A stretch of DNA of 64,000 bases from Vibrio gallaecicus. GTDB taxonomy: Bacteria > Pseudomonadota > Gammaproteobacteria > Enterobacterales > Vibrionaceae. Under the pieces are notes generated by a model. It saw nothing but the letters and a program-made list of their open reading frames with translations, ran no database searches and was not told the DNA's origin. Of the stretch, positions 25,178 through 33,737 are shown piece by piece. The stretch covers positions 992,001-1,056,000 of the forward strand of contig NZ_AP025491.1 in NCBI RefSeq assembly GCF_024347495.1. Direction: 5' to 3'. The position numbers and the translations under genes are program-made. Numbering within the stretch: position 1 is the first letter of the stretch; every line of letters starts with the position of its first letter.

Positions 25178-25504
25178 CTAGTTGCTATGAATAAGACTCA
25201 ACGCCCTTCCTTTAGAGTCAGTAAAATTGTTGCAAACTCCAATCCGAATGGTGTCTACAATCCACCAAATGCCAAAGCCACCTCCGGTCAAAAACATCAA
25301 TATACCAGTGCCAATTTTTCCATACACAAACCTATGAATACCTAACCAACCGAAGAGTAAACAGACAAAAAAGGCTACCACACCATCTGAATTTCGACAT
25401 GTCGTATCTCTGGAAGACATGAACTCTTGTTTATGATTACAAGTGCCACATACATTGGCAGTCTCTGGTATTGACTGACCACAATTTCGACAAAAAACAT
25501 TCAT
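25178..25504 (-). CDS. Zinc-ribbon and TM2-domain membrane protein, 108 aa
   Basis: N-terminal zinc ribbon with CRNCGQSIP and CGTCNHKQ (four cysteines), then a TM2 domain: VVAFFVCLLFGWLGIHRF followed by YGKIGTGILMFLTGGGFGIWWIVDTIRI, two membrane helices with the typical G-x-H-R-F and DxxRI signatures. Function of TM2 proteins in bacteria is unclear. The ribbon probably faces the cytoplasm. Confidence 0.92.
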   Translation of the reverse strand: MNVFCRNCGQSIPETANVCGTCNHKQEFMSSRDTTCRNSDGVVAFFVCLLFGWLGIHRFVYGKIGTGILMFLTGGGFGIWWIVDTIRIGVCNNFTDSKGRALSLIHSN

Positions 25505-25554
25505 ATTTTACTCATTATCCTTAAAGTATTTGTTTATCCATAAACTCGGATACC

Positions 25555-25673
25555 TAACGCCCAATTAAGTAGCTGACAACGCTACCAATACCCTCAAAAT
25601 TACCACCTAAATCACTGAAGCTAAACCAAGCTGAAAATGCCAAGCGTTGGCAGTCTGCTTAAATTGCTTGTTA
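25555..25673 (-). repeat. attC, class B, 119 bp
   Basis: Closes the cassette of 25671-26084 and supplies its stop. Confidence 0.97.
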
Positions 25674-26084
25674 GTTGGTGGATTCCAATGCGTGCTGAAA
25701 AGCTACCAAATTTTTACAACCAAGATATACATTTTTGCCATTAGATAATGTTAACTTCAGGGCTTTACCCACAGATGCGTTATACAACCATCCATCTTTG
25801 AGCATGCGAACTCCTATGCCCTGATACCACTTAGTCTCATAAGGTAAAATATTTACGATATGACACAGTTCGATCTCTTTTCGAAGAAACCCAAATCCAA
25901 AGTACCAGTAAACTTTATTGCCATTTATCCCTATTGTCATAGAAAAAAACAATACGCCAATTACTAGATTAATTACTAATGCAATTACTGCACTACCTAT
26001 GTGATTAGAGGTGGTAATTATGAATGCGCTAAGCGTAAAAAGAATAACTATCAATACTTTATTAATTTCTGTTTGTTTATACAT
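25671..26084 (-). CDS. Membrane protein with PH-like domain, 137 aa (copy 1 of 2)
   Basis: Two membrane helices (LIVILFTLSAFIITTS and AVIALVINLVIGVLFFSM) followed by a strand-rich soluble domain (NKVYWYFGFGFLRKEIELCHI... LKLTLSNGKNVYLGCKN) like small bacterial PH-type domains. The copy at 54752-55165 differs at only a few positions. Stop in attC R''. Function unknown. Confidence 0.75.
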   Translation of the reverse strand: MYKQTEINKVLIVILFTLSAFIITTSNHIGSAVIALVINLVIGVLFFSMTIGINGNKVYWYFGFGFLRKEIELCHIVNILPYETKWYQGIGVRMLKDGWLYNASVGKALKLTLSNGKNVYLGCKNLVAFQHALESTN

Positions 26085-26107
26085 AACTGATTATCCCTTT
26101 AGCCAAC

Positions 26108-26226
26108 TAACGCCCAATTAAGTAGCTGAAAACGCCACCAATACACTCAAATTTACCACCTAAATCACTGAAGCTAAACCGAGTTGAGAATGCCAAGCGT
26201 TGACAGTCTGCTTAAATTGCTTGTTA
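26108..26226 (-). repeat. attC, class B, 119 bp
   Basis: Closes the fused YCII/TonB-domain cassette. Confidence 0.97.
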
Positions 26227-26237
26227 TGTGCCTGAAC

Positions 26238-26522
26238 CTAAAGGAGGAACTCTAACCTTTCTGACGACATCGTTGGCACTATTTCTGTCACTTCATAGCT
26301 CGCTAAACCTTCTCGATGAAACGGGTCTTGAGCTAGTACATCATTTAACTTTCCACGGTCGCTAATAGTAGAAATGATAACACCACCAGTTCTTGGTTCT
26401 TTGCGACCAGATAGAATGAAGTAACCTTTTGCGTATTGCTCATTAAGATAATCCACATGTTCTGGAATAAAACCATCTACATTTTCTAGAGGCACCTGAT
26501 AAGTCAAAGAAATGATAAACAT
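26238..26522 (-). CDS. YciI-like (YCII domain) protein, 94 aa
   Basis: MFIISLTYQVPLENVDGFIPEHVDYLNEQYAKG followed by FILSGRKEPRTGGVIIS and DPFHREGLASYEVTEI matches the YciI family, with its conserved His in 'H...l...' and the 'DPF' box. Family members are small dimers sometimes linked to dechlorination-type chemistry; most are unknown. ATG 26522 follows AAGGATT; the open frame further up crosses a decayed attC. Confidence 0.88.
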   Translation of the reverse strand: MFIISLTYQVPLENVDGFIPEHVDYLNEQYAKGYFILSGRKEPRTGGVIISTISDRGKLNDVLAQDPFHREGLASYEVTEIVPTMSSERLEFLL

Positions 26523-26529
26523 ACATAAT

Positions 26530-26576
26530 CCTTGTATTTTCATGCTGAAACAAAGTGGCATATAAAATATTTGTTA
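26530..26576 (-). repeat. Truncated attC remnant
   Basis: Only an R''-like end survives (TTTGTTA at 26570-26576, preceded by 'gcatataaaat'). No R' box or left arm exists before the YciI-like gene. The outer ends of the joined cassette (26227 and 26934) still match each other, so the two genes now move as one unit. Confidence 0.65.
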
Positions 26577-26580
26577 TGTG

Positions 26581-26916
26581 TCAGATTTTAAAAACTAATT
26601 TTTGTTTTTGAGCAATAAGTTCAACACCTTTTAGTGGTTCGTATTTCCATTTTGACAAGGCTTGTACAGCTACCTTGTCAAAGACTCCCTTTGGTGTGGA
26701 CTCGATTACAACAATATCGGTCACATACCCTTGCTTATTGATGTTAAACGTCATGACTACATAACCTGACGTGTTATTATCCACTGCAGCTCTAGGGTAT
26801 TTCGGAGATACAAACTCTATCGGCTCTAGATCTAAATATTCAGATGAGTCATTATTTCCTAATGAACTCGAACACCCAGCAATTAAGACCAAGACAAATA
26901 ATTTCAAAAATCTCAT
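26581..26916 (-). CDS. TonB C-terminal-domain lipoprotein, 111 aa
   Basis: Lipoprotein signal MRFLKLFVLVLIAGCSSS with lipobox LIAGC (Cys15). Mature part PIEFVSPKYPRAAVDNNTSGYVVMTFNINKQG followed by VIESTPKGVFDKVAVQALSKWKY is a TonB C-terminal (energy transducer) fold. It lacks the N-terminal membrane anchor and Pro-rich spacer of true TonB. AGAAGG precedes the ATG. Sits in a fused cassette with the YciI-like gene. Confidence 0.9.
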   Translation of the reverse strand: MRFLKLFVLVLIAGCSSSLGNNDSSEYLDLEPIEFVSPKYPRAAVDNNTSGYVVMTFNINKQGYVTDIVVIESTPKGVFDKVAVQALSKWKYEPLKGVELIAQKQKLVFKI

Positions 26917-26934
26917 AACCTTCTCTCTGGTACA

Positions 26935-27053
26935 TAACGCCCAATTAAGTAGCTGGCAACGCTACCAATACACTCAAATTTAACACCGAAACCACTGAAG
27001 CTAAACCGAGTTGAAAATGCCAAGCGTTGACAGTCTGCTTAAATTGCTTGTTA
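26935..27053 (-). repeat. attC, class B, 119 bp
   Basis: Closes the isochorismatase-like cassette. Confidence 0.97.
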
Positions 27054-27065
27054 TAAGACTTTTTA

Positions 27066-27602
27066 CTAACGAATTAACCCCAAAATTTTCTTGAATACTG
27101 GCTCTCGACAGTCTTTTACAAGTTCATACAAACACATTTCCAAACCTGTAATTTCTGCACCGATACTTTGTAAACGATTAACGCCGAGCTGTTTATTTAA
27201 ATAAGTTCGAGATGAAACACAATCACTGACAAGCTCCACTTTGTAACCCAGTTCGAGCAAACCTTTTGCTGTTTGATAAACACAAATATGCGCTTCTATT
27301 CCGCAAATTAGCCAGGTATCTACTTTTTGGCTTTTAATTGAACTCAAGAATTCTGAAGATTCACATCCGTTAAACGAAAACTTAGTTATAGGCTCGTGAT
27401 TAAGGGCTGTATTGAGTTCTTCGACTGTAGAGTCTAATTTATCAGGATTTTGTTCGAGAGTAATAATCGGTAATTCTAGAGCCTGAGCGCCTTTAATGAG
27501 TTTCTGGCAATTAGAAATTAAAGCTTCACTTTCATAAACTAAACGAGCGAGTTTACCTTGAATATCAACGACGATAAGTCCAGTATTTTCTCTATTCAAC
27601 AT
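27066..27602 (-). CDS. Isochorismatase-family (cysteine) hydrolase, 178 aa
   Basis: Catalytic triad is visible: Asp13 in LIVVDIQ, Lys74 in PITKFSF and Cys107 in GIEAHICV, together with the cis-peptide 'GxEAHxCV' motif. The family hydrolyses amide or vinyl-ether bonds (nicotinamidase, N-carbamoyl hydrolases); the exact substrate is not evident. Length typical. GGAGGG precedes ATG 27602. Confidence 0.93.
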   Translation of the reverse strand: MLNRENTGLIVVDIQGKLARLVYESEALISNCQKLIKGAQALELPIITLEQNPDKLDSTVEELNTALNHEPITKFSFNGCESSEFLSSIKSQKVDTWLICGIEAHICVYQTAKGLLELGYKVELVSDCVSSRTYLNKQLGVNRLQSIGAEITGLEMCLYELVKDCREPVFKKILGLIR

Positions 27603-27632
27603 ACCAACCCTCCCAAGTTTAAATAAGCCTTA

Positions 27633-27752
27633 TAACGCCCTGTTAAGGTGTGAGCAACGCAACACCGATGCTACCGCATACCACCTTAAACACTAAAAAC
27701 AACGCATAGTAAAAATGCCACGCGTTGCGAATCACTCTTAAACAGTTTGTTA
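27633..27752 (-). repeat. attC, class D, 120 bp
   Basis: Closes the cassette of 27750-28166 and supplies its stop. Confidence 0.97.
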
Positions 27753-28166
27753 CATAGCATGCCGAGATAAGTAATGTTTTGCGGTTTCTCTATGACCTTT
27801 TGTAAATTTTGAGTTGTCAGATACTTCCCTAAAAATTTCAACAATAGGTTTACCGTCGATTAAATCAACATTGCTATTTAGCAGTCTATTGAGCATCAAC
27901 AAGCTCATTTCGTGAGGTTTGTTTAGGACAGATTTTACAAGCTCTTTCTCATAGTTCCCAATATTCTCTAGAGCGTGAACTATCGACCAAAAAGTACCGT
28001 AACCGTCATGCTCAGGATTGCGCTCCAAAACAAACAGCAAACTTTTAACGACTTGAATATCATTAAAATCACAAGCTTCTTCGACTAACTCGTCTAGAGC
28101 CTCCCATTCGTCATTCACTGGGAAAAAACTGTCGATATCCCTCACAACTTCTTCAATATTTCTCAT
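27750..28166 (-). CDS. Hypothetical helical protein, 138 aa, possible Imm30-like immunity protein
   Basis: All-helical, acidic. WSIVHALENIGNYEKELVKSVLNKPHEMSLLMLNRLLNSN resembles the 'iih.iE.f..yl..ll..lp.....wa..ll.RilNs' core of Imm30-type polymorphic-toxin immunity proteins; this is a by-eye resemblance. No toxin is adjacent. AGGAG lies before ATG 28166. Stop in attC R''. Confidence 0.72.
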   Translation of the reverse strand: MRNIEEVVRDIDSFFPVNDEWEALDELVEEACDFNDIQVVKSLLFVLERNPEHDGYGTFWSIVHALENIGNYEKELVKSVLNKPHEMSLLMLNRLLNSNVDLIDGKPIVEIFREVSDNSKFTKGHRETAKHYLSRHAM

Positions 28167-28183
28167 TGATAGCTCCTGCTATG

Positions 28184-28302
28184 TAACGCCCAATTAAGTA
28201 GCTGACAACGCTACCAATACGCTCAAAACTACCACCTAAATCACTGAAGCTAAACCGAACTGAAAATGCCAAGCGTTGACAGTCTGCTTAAATTGCTTGT
28301 TA
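28184..28302 (-). repeat. attC, class B, 119 bp
   Basis: Closes the cassette of 28306-28833. Confidence 0.97.
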
Positions 28303-28305
28303 TGT

Positions 28306-28833
28306 CTACTCAGAAATAGATAAAGAAGCCATTATTTTCTTTCCGATTGGTAACCATTGCTCTGATTGTTCAACCGTCGTATTAAAGGCAGTCAACAAAA
28401 ACCTACCATCAACTGACGTTCCATACATTATATTATGTATCTCTGTATCAATGGCTGGTGTAATTAATTCTAGAACCATAAATGTCTGATTATTCTGGAC
28501 AATAACTTCATCCCTAATCCAAGTCGCTGAAGGGTACATATTATGGAATATCTTCGATATTGCCACATGGGCATTTTTAACGTCAGAGGGAGCCATTGAG
28601 TTATTTGTATGGTTAAACACAAGTGTTACACCTCCCGTTTCATCACTAAGAACTTCTGTAGGCCTTCTAGTTGACGGGTATTTAAACTCTAAAATATCAT
28701 CTGGCATAGGACCAAAATCTTTAGGTGCATTAATTGACACTTTGCCATTTAAAGCTTTAACTTCAACTAATTCAACGGCAGATGCCGTAATACTGCACAA
28801 CGCAAGACTAAGAGTTAATAGTAATTTTTTCAT
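28306..28833 (-). CDS. Exported hypothetical protein, 175 aa
   Basis: Clear Sec signal peptide MKKLLLTLSLALCSITASAV with cleavage likely after ASA. The mature part is beta-rich with a repeated pattern of short strands (GGVTLVFNHTNNSM, then TFMVLELITPAIDTEIHN) and a C-terminal helix (WLPIGKKIMASLSI), reminiscent of periplasmic PsbP/DcrB-like folds, though I cannot assign it. Its cassette has an unusually long leader (28834-29073). Confidence 0.78.
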   Translation of the reverse strand: MKKLLLTLSLALCSITASAVELVEVKALNGKVSINAPKDFGPMPDDILEFKYPSTRRPTEVLSDETGGVTLVFNHTNNSMAPSDVKNAHVAISKIFHNMYPSATWIRDEVIVQNNQTFMVLELITPAIDTEIHNIMYGTSVDGRFLLTAFNTTVEQSEQWLPIGKKIMASLSISE

Positions 28834-29073
28834 TTCGAGCCTAACTAAGGTAAACCAGTTACCGATTAATAGAAAACATAAGAATCATACATACCACAAA
28901 TAAGCAACACCACCGACAACTCATTAACCCAAGCTATTGGTTACATGAAGTCATTCACAGGTTCAACACTACTTGGCTAAACTTCCACTAAAGATAGCTA
29001 GAAATAAGGAGTGGTTTTGAGATTAGCACCTAAGCTACTAATCTCAGTAGAAGTTCACTAGCACCAAGAGACA
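28834..29073 (-). promoter_or_regulatory. Long non-coding leader upstream of 28306-28833
   Basis: 240 bases without a gene, rare in this compact array. Contains a perfect 8-bp hairpin (GAGATTAG with CTAATCTC, around 29017-29044) and, on the - strand, a TATGAT box at 28889-28884 without a clear -35. Plausibly a cassette-borne promoter region, but no single promoter stands out. Confidence 0.4.
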
Positions 29074-29194
29074 TAACGCTGCGTTAAGTAGTGAGCGACG
29101 CCACCACCTAACCCAAACCATTGCGCCGTAAACACAAAATTCGACTTAAACTGAAAATGCCGAGCGTTGCGAATCTGCCTTAAACGCTTTGTTA
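29074..29194 (-). repeat. attC, class A, 121 bp
   Basis: R' is TAACGCTG. Closes the RraB-like cassette. Confidence 0.96.
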
Positions 29195-29200
29195 TAAATA

Positions 29201-29629
29201 CTATTTCACCGGACCAATATCCATGCCGTCATAACTATCAATATTTTCTTGGCTAGCAAATAAGTACAGCTCATCATTACGTTTATCTAATGAACTAACA
29301 TCGTGAGTTTCTACTTTCTCCACATGCAAAAAGAAAATATCTTCGTCAATTTGACTTTCTTTGTCAGCCTGAAATATCCCAACTATTGTATAACCTTGCC
29401 GCTCCAACTTTGATGATACCTCATCTAACTTTGTCGGTTCATTATGGGTAAAAAAGTACCCCCAAAGCATCGGCTTGGATAACTCCCAATTAGTATTATG
29501 TCTAATATTTTCGAACATCTCTTCTAGTTGGGCTGCTGTTATTGCTTTTCCAGGAATCGATTTCATTTGATTTCCTTTTACCACGGTTGCTGCACATATA
29601 AAAAACAATACGAATAGTACTTTTTTCAT
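29201..29629 (-). CDS. Exported RraB-domain-like protein, 142 aa
   Basis: Signal peptide MKKVLFVLFFICAATVVKG, then a domain whose parts (MLWGYFFTHNEPTKLDEVSSKLERQGYTIVG, then ending YDGMDIGPV) resemble the RraB fold, in which the C-terminal YDGWG-type turn is conserved. RraB normally inhibits RNase E in the cytoplasm, so a secreted version must do something else. ATG 29629 has GGAG seven bases upstream. Confidence 0.72.
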   Translation of the reverse strand: MKKVLFVLFFICAATVVKGNQMKSIPGKAITAAQLEEMFENIRHNTNWELSKPMLWGYFFTHNEPTKLDEVSSKLERQGYTIVGIFQADKESQIDEDIFFLHVEKVETHDVSSLDKRNDELYLFASQENIDSYDGMDIGPVK

Positions 29630-29648
29630 TGGTGACTCCATGTATTTA

Positions 29649-29768
29649 TAACGCCCAATTAAGGTGTGAGGCACGCAATACCGATGCCACCGCATACAAC
29701 CTTAATCACTTAAACCAACGCATAGTAAAAAAGCCATGCGTGCCGAATCACTCTTAAATTGTTTGTTA
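29649..29768 (-). repeat. attC, class D2, 120 bp
   Basis: Core as class D but ends cccaattaagg / cttaaattg. Closes repeat cassette copy 9, an unusual pairing of that cassette with this site. Confidence 0.96.
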
Positions 29769-30214
29769 GTTTGCCAGCACGATGCAGCCAAAGTTTAGCG
29801 CCAAGATGCTGAATTGGTTACAAAACTACTGGCTTTGAACACCAATGTAAAATTGAAAACTACGGAACTCAAACCCAACCAACAAAATGCACTTGACTAA
29901 GAAGCGACATGCGATAAACAACCACAGTTTGAAGCGTTTTAGCTGATAAAGGATTCATTCGACCAACCTGACAACCAAGTACGACAAAGCCACTACTTTG
30001 CGAGTTAATCACCAAGAAAAAGAAGCCGCGCGGGATGCACTAGGCAACCAAAGTTACTGATGCGGAGAAATGAATAACGTTGAACTCAAAGAGCCGAAAA
30101 GCACCCTACGCGCACTGATGATTTGGTTGCACAACTTTCGGAAAACGAACAGGTGTAAAGCACAGAAGCCTGACTAGGCTCTTTGACTACAAACGCTTTT
30201 CTACTTTTGCAAAC
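29769..30214 (-). repeat. ORF-less repeat cassette, copy 9 of 16
   Basis: Opens gtttgccagcacgatgcag rather than gtttgcttacatgatgcag; otherwise full length. One of two copies whose attC is clearly not class A. Confidence 0.92.
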
Positions 30215-30337
30215 TAACGCCGCGTTAAGTAGTGAGCAACGCCTGTCACCCTACCTAAAACCTTGCCACCTTAAACACTAAAGCTGACCCAAACTGAAAA
30301 TGCCAAGCGTTGGGAATCTGTCTTAAACGCTTTGTTA
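30215..30337 (-). repeat. attC, class A, 123 bp
   Basis: Closes the cassette of the broken methyltransferase; its R'' holds the stop. Confidence 0.97.
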
Positions 30338-30930
30338 TGTACGTTTCACCGCGACCACGGAATATGTATGCCAATGCTTCATTCTACCCAATGAAGTCTT
30401 CGATTTTTCATCACGTTCAAAGAACCTGACTATTTCAAAACCTGAGAACAGAGCCTTTACCTCTGATTCCGATAAAGGTGTGGTTGGAGTACGATAGTTG
30501 TTAGCCCAACTGTCTTCAAAGCCCATGAAGTCACCAGCAAACACTCCACCGATTTCAATTGAAGATTTAATATTGCTCCAAGTCGATTCAAATTGGTTTG
30601 GCTCAGCGAAGAACAACTGGAATTTGCAATAACTACGCCAGACTTTGGATAGTCGAATGATTCAAACGACGACTCTGTAATTTCCACTAATGACTTTGCC
30701 CCAAACCGGTCTCTACAAATAGAGACTGAATCAGGATTAATATCGAAGCCATGAACCTGATAACCCTGTTGTTCTAGGTACTCGATATCACTACCTGTTC
30801 CACAACCACAGTCAGTGGCTATTTTAAGGTTTGATTCATTGAGTCTGGATGCAAACTCAGTACGTTTTGAATGTGGGCGAGACAATGCCTTTTCGTAGTA
30901 CTGGCGCCAAATTTCAGTATTTTCATCCAT
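30335..30930 (-). pseudogene. SAM-dependent methyltransferase, frameshifted
   Basis: From ATG 30930: MDENTEIWRQYYEKALSR, then the SAM-binding motif DCGCGTGSDIEYLEQQGYQVHGFDINPDS and GVVIANSS. The frame is lost near 30610 (one T apparently missing in the TTG TTC TTC run). The correct continuation lies in the -1 frame: FFAEPNQFESTWSNIKSS, GGVFAGDFMGFEDSW, to the stop in attC R''. Joined, it is a normal class I methyltransferase of about 198 residues. Probably inactive unless the shift is a sequencing error. Confidence 0.87.
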
Positions 30931-30957
30931 AAGTTTCTGATTTTCCCTAAAAGTACA

Positions 30958-31079
30958 TAACGCCGCGTTAAGTAGTGAGCAACGCCTGCCACCTAACCTA
31001 AACCATTGCACCGTAAACACTAAAACTGACCCAAACTGAAAATGCCAAGCGTTGGGAATCTGTCTTAAACGCTTTGTTA
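30958..31079 (-). repeat. attC, class A, 122 bp
   Basis: Closes repeat cassette copy 10. Confidence 0.97.
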
Positions 31080-31508
31080 GTTTGCTTACATGATGTAGCC
31101 AAAGTTTAGTGCCAAGGTGCTGAATTAGTTACAAAACTACTGGCTTGGGATGCCAATGTAAATCTGAAAACTACAGAACTCAAACCCAACCAACAAAACG
31201 CACTTGGCTAAGAAGCGACATGCGCTGCACAACCACAGTTTGAAGCGTTTTAGCTGACAAAGGATTCATTCGATGAGCCTAGTAACCAAGTGCGACGAAG
31301 CCATTTGTGAATGACTTAGCCTCCAAGAAAGAGAAGCCGTACAAAAGAACCATTACGAAACCGTTAGAACCAGTAAGCGACTAACCTGCCACAAACTCTT
31401 CCAATATAGTGCCACCGGAAAGTTCGTGAGATTAGCAAACGAGCAGGTGTAAAGCATAGAAACAGGACTAGGCTCTTTGACCATAAACGCTTTTCTACTT
31501 TTGCAAAC
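31080..31508 (-). repeat. ORF-less repeat cassette, copy 10 of 16 (divergent centre)
   Basis: 429 bp. Both ends match the family, but the section from about 31272 to 31435 is unrelated or strongly diverged (gatgagcctagtaacc..., ccattacgaaacc...). Suggests replacement of the middle by recombination. Confidence 0.85.
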
Positions 31509-31628
31509 TAACGCCCAATTAAGTTGCAGACCAACGCAAACCTGAACCTAAAGCAACGCACCGATTACACCCAAACCATTTGGAACTGAAAATGCCACGT
31601 GTTGGCTGTCAGCTTAAATTGCTTGTTA
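31509..31628 (-). repeat. attC, class F, 120 bp
   Basis: Same rare class as 2802-2921. Closes the cassette of 31626-32030. Confidence 0.97.
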
Positions 31629-32030
31629 GCCCTGTTTTAACGACTTGAGGCTTGAATAAGAAACCCAAAGAACTAAAGCAGCTAGTATATTTAACGTTAC
31701 GGTCAATTCGTTGAATGTAACGCTTATCGGGAGTTTGACTCCCGTAGACAGTGCAAATGAGAAATCAGGTGTTTCAATGCCTATTAGTTGTATAAAATAA
31801 AGTCCTATGATCAATTTAAGTGACCATAACTGCTTCTTAAAAAGACCGTAAAAACTGGCAATATTAAGGCTAGCAATCAACAAAATAGGTAATAATACAA
31901 GTAGTAAATCCGAAAAAGGAAACTGAGACATTTGGGAAAGTACAGCAAATGAGATCAACGAAACCCCGATTAAAGCTATTCCCTGTAATACCAGCAAAAA
32001 CTTCGTTCTTTTTATATGAAATTCAAACAA
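31626..32030 (-). CDS. Membrane protein, 134 aa
   Basis: Not recognised. Four hydrophobic helices (FLLVLQGIALIGVSLISFAVL, LLLVLLPILLIASLNIASFYG, LIIGLYFIQLIGI, LNILAALVLWVSY), with charged residues kept to the ends. TTG start at 32030 about nine bases after AGGA. Stop in attC R''. Confidence 0.7.
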   Translation of the reverse strand: MFEFHIKRTKFLLVLQGIALIGVSLISFAVLSQMSQFPFSDLLLVLLPILLIASLNIASFYGLFKKQLWSLKLIIGLYFIQLIGIETPDFSFALSTGVKLPISVTFNELTVTLNILAALVLWVSYSSLKSLKQG

Positions 32031-32052
32031 TTTTAAATCCTATTGTAAGGGC

Positions 32053-32174
32053 TAACGCCGCGTTAAGTAGTGAGCAACGCCAGCCACCGAACCTAAACCA
32101 TTGCACCGTAAACACCAAAACTGACTTGAACCAAAAGTGCCGAGCGTTGGGAATCTGTCTTAAACGCTTTGTTA
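32053..32174 (-). repeat. attC, class A, 122 bp
   Basis: Closes the zinc-ribbon cassette 32178-32438. Confidence 0.97.
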
Positions 32175-32177
32175 TAA

Positions 32178-32438
32178 CTACGCTTTCCTAATTGGTTGAC
32201 ATATAAACCACAAAAAACAACACGCAAACGTTAATCCTGCTGCATTTAACTCGTTAAGTCCGAATTGATTGACGAAAAGGGAACTACCCGAAGCTGCAAC
32301 AAAAAAGGTAGCATAATAATAGACCTTGAACAGCTTTAACTCATGAGAACACTTTTTGCATTTTATTAGTTTGCCAGGGATGAATTTTAACTTATCCCTC
32401 ACAGTCAAGGGCTCTGCGCAGTTTGGGCACTTGAACAT
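32178..32438 (-). CDS. Zinc-ribbon membrane protein, 86 aa
   Basis: MFKCPNCAEPL and IKCKKCSHEL form a four-cysteine zinc ribbon, followed by two short membrane helices (YYYATFFVAASGSSLFV and AGLTFACCFLWFIC). AGGAG is five bases before ATG 32438. Similar in plan to 52891-53184 but not closely related. About 107 bases of leader (32439-32545) show no clear promoter. Confidence 0.78.
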   Translation of the reverse strand: MFKCPNCAEPLTVRDKLKFIPGKLIKCKKCSHELKLFKVYYYATFFVAASGSSLFVNQFGLNELNAAGLTFACCFLWFICQPIRKA

Positions 32439-32545
32439 ATCCACTCCTAATTGGCATTGTAAAACCAATAGGCTAAAAGCAACTAGTTTACTAAGCAAAA
32501 CAGTAAGAATTTACTTCGAGGGAGTTCAAAAATGCCACGTAGTTA

Positions 32546-32667
32546 TAACGCCGCGTTAAGTAGTGAGCAACGCCTGCCACCTACCCTAAACCATTGCACC
32601 GTAAACACCAAAACTGACTTGAACTAAAAATGCCGAGCGTTGGGAATCTGTCTTAAACGCTTTGTTA
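32546..32667 (-). repeat. attC, class A, 122 bp
   Basis: Closes repeat cassette copy 11. Confidence 0.97.
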
Positions 32668-33111
32668 GTTTGCTTACATGATGCAGCCAAAGTTTAGCGC
32701 CAAGGTGCTGAATTGGTAACAAAACTACTGGCTTTGAACGCCAATGTAAAACTGAAAACTACAGAACTCTAACCCAGACAACAAAACGCACTTGGCTAAG
32801 AAGCGACATGCGCTGCACAACCACAGTTTGAAGTACTTTGGCTGACAAAGGATCCATTCGACCAACCTGACAACCAAGTTCAACGAACCGACCTTTCTGC
32901 GACAGACTCACCAAGAAAAAGAAACAGCGCGAGACGCACTAAGCGACCAAAGTTACTGATGCGAAGAAATGAATAACGCTACACTCAAAGAGCCGAAAGA
33001 CAACCTACGCGCGATGAGATTTGGTTGCACAACTTTCGAAAAACGAACAGGTGTAAAGCATAGAAACCAGACTAGGCTCTTTGACCAAAACGCTTTTCTA
33101 CTTTTGCAAAC
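32668..33111 (-). repeat. ORF-less repeat cassette, copy 11 of 16
   Basis: Subtype with 'gttcaacgaaccgaccttt' and 'gaataacgctacactc'. The first trait is shared with copies 12 and 14, the second with copy 15. Confidence 0.92.
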
Positions 33112-33233
33112 TAACGCAGCATTAAGGTGTGAGCAACGCTGCCACCAAACCTAAACCATTGCGCCGTAAACACGAAACACAACCTTGAATTGAAAATGCC
33201 AAGCGTTGGGAATCACTCTTAAATGCTTTGTTA
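33112..33233 (-). repeat. attC, class H, 122 bp
   Basis: R' TAACGCAGCATTAAGG; ends as class E but full-length centre. Closes the cassette 33243-33596. Confidence 0.96.
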
Positions 33234-33242
33234 TGTTTTGAA

Positions 33243-33596
33243 CTAAATCTCAGGCGCTAACACTTTACACACGCCTCTAATTCTTATCCCCATAACACCA
33301 TCAACTTCATATTCGAGCGTGTGACGATTTATAGATAAAAAGCCGTCACTAGTAACATATTGAGTCTTCGTTACCTCATAAGGATGCCTCAAATCTTTTG
33401 TTTGCTCTTCAGTTAAGCCTGTAATGATTTGTTGAACATATTTGTCTTTCTTATTTATCAAAAAGTCATTATTAACTTTTTTGACTTCTTGATTTAAAGC
33501 AGTATCAAATACTTCCCCCTTACAGTGTAAATAAATACTATCTGACGCGTACACATTGGCGTTTACCAATAGTAGAAAAGGAATCCATAGTTTCAC
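33243..33596 (-). CDS. Exported hypothetical protein, 117 aa
   Basis: Signal peptide from a GTG start (VKLWIPFLLLVNANVYAS), cleavage likely after YAS. The mature part has two cysteines (HCKGEVF and GVCKVL) that could form a disulfide, and strand-rich sequence. GAGG seven bases before the GTG. Not assigned to a family. Confidence 0.72.
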   Translation of the reverse strand: MKLWIPFLLLVNANVYASDSIYLHCKGEVFDTALNQEVKKVNNDFLINKKDKYVQQIITGLTEEQTKDLRHPYEVTKTQYVTSDGFLSINRHTLEYEVDGVMGIRIRGVCKVLAPEI

Positions 33597-33616
33597 AACT
33601 GTACCTCGTAAAAACA

Positions 33617-33737
33617 TAACGCCGCGTTAAGTGGTGAGCAACGCTACCACCTTACCTAAACCATTGTGCCGTAGACACTAAAGCTGAATCAAACCGAAAA
33701 TGCCAAGCGTTGAGAATCCGTCTTAAACGCTTTGTTA
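33617..33737 (-). repeat. attC, class A2, 121 bp
   Basis: Closes the cassette 33735-34352 and supplies its stop. Confidence 0.97.

Noticed and set aside
32969..33154. Possible conserved small protein (MNNATLKEPKDNLRAM...) in the right part of the repeat cassette
   Set aside because: A one-base length variant (gcgatgag versus gcactgatgag) and stop differences disrupt it in other copies, and it runs into the attC.
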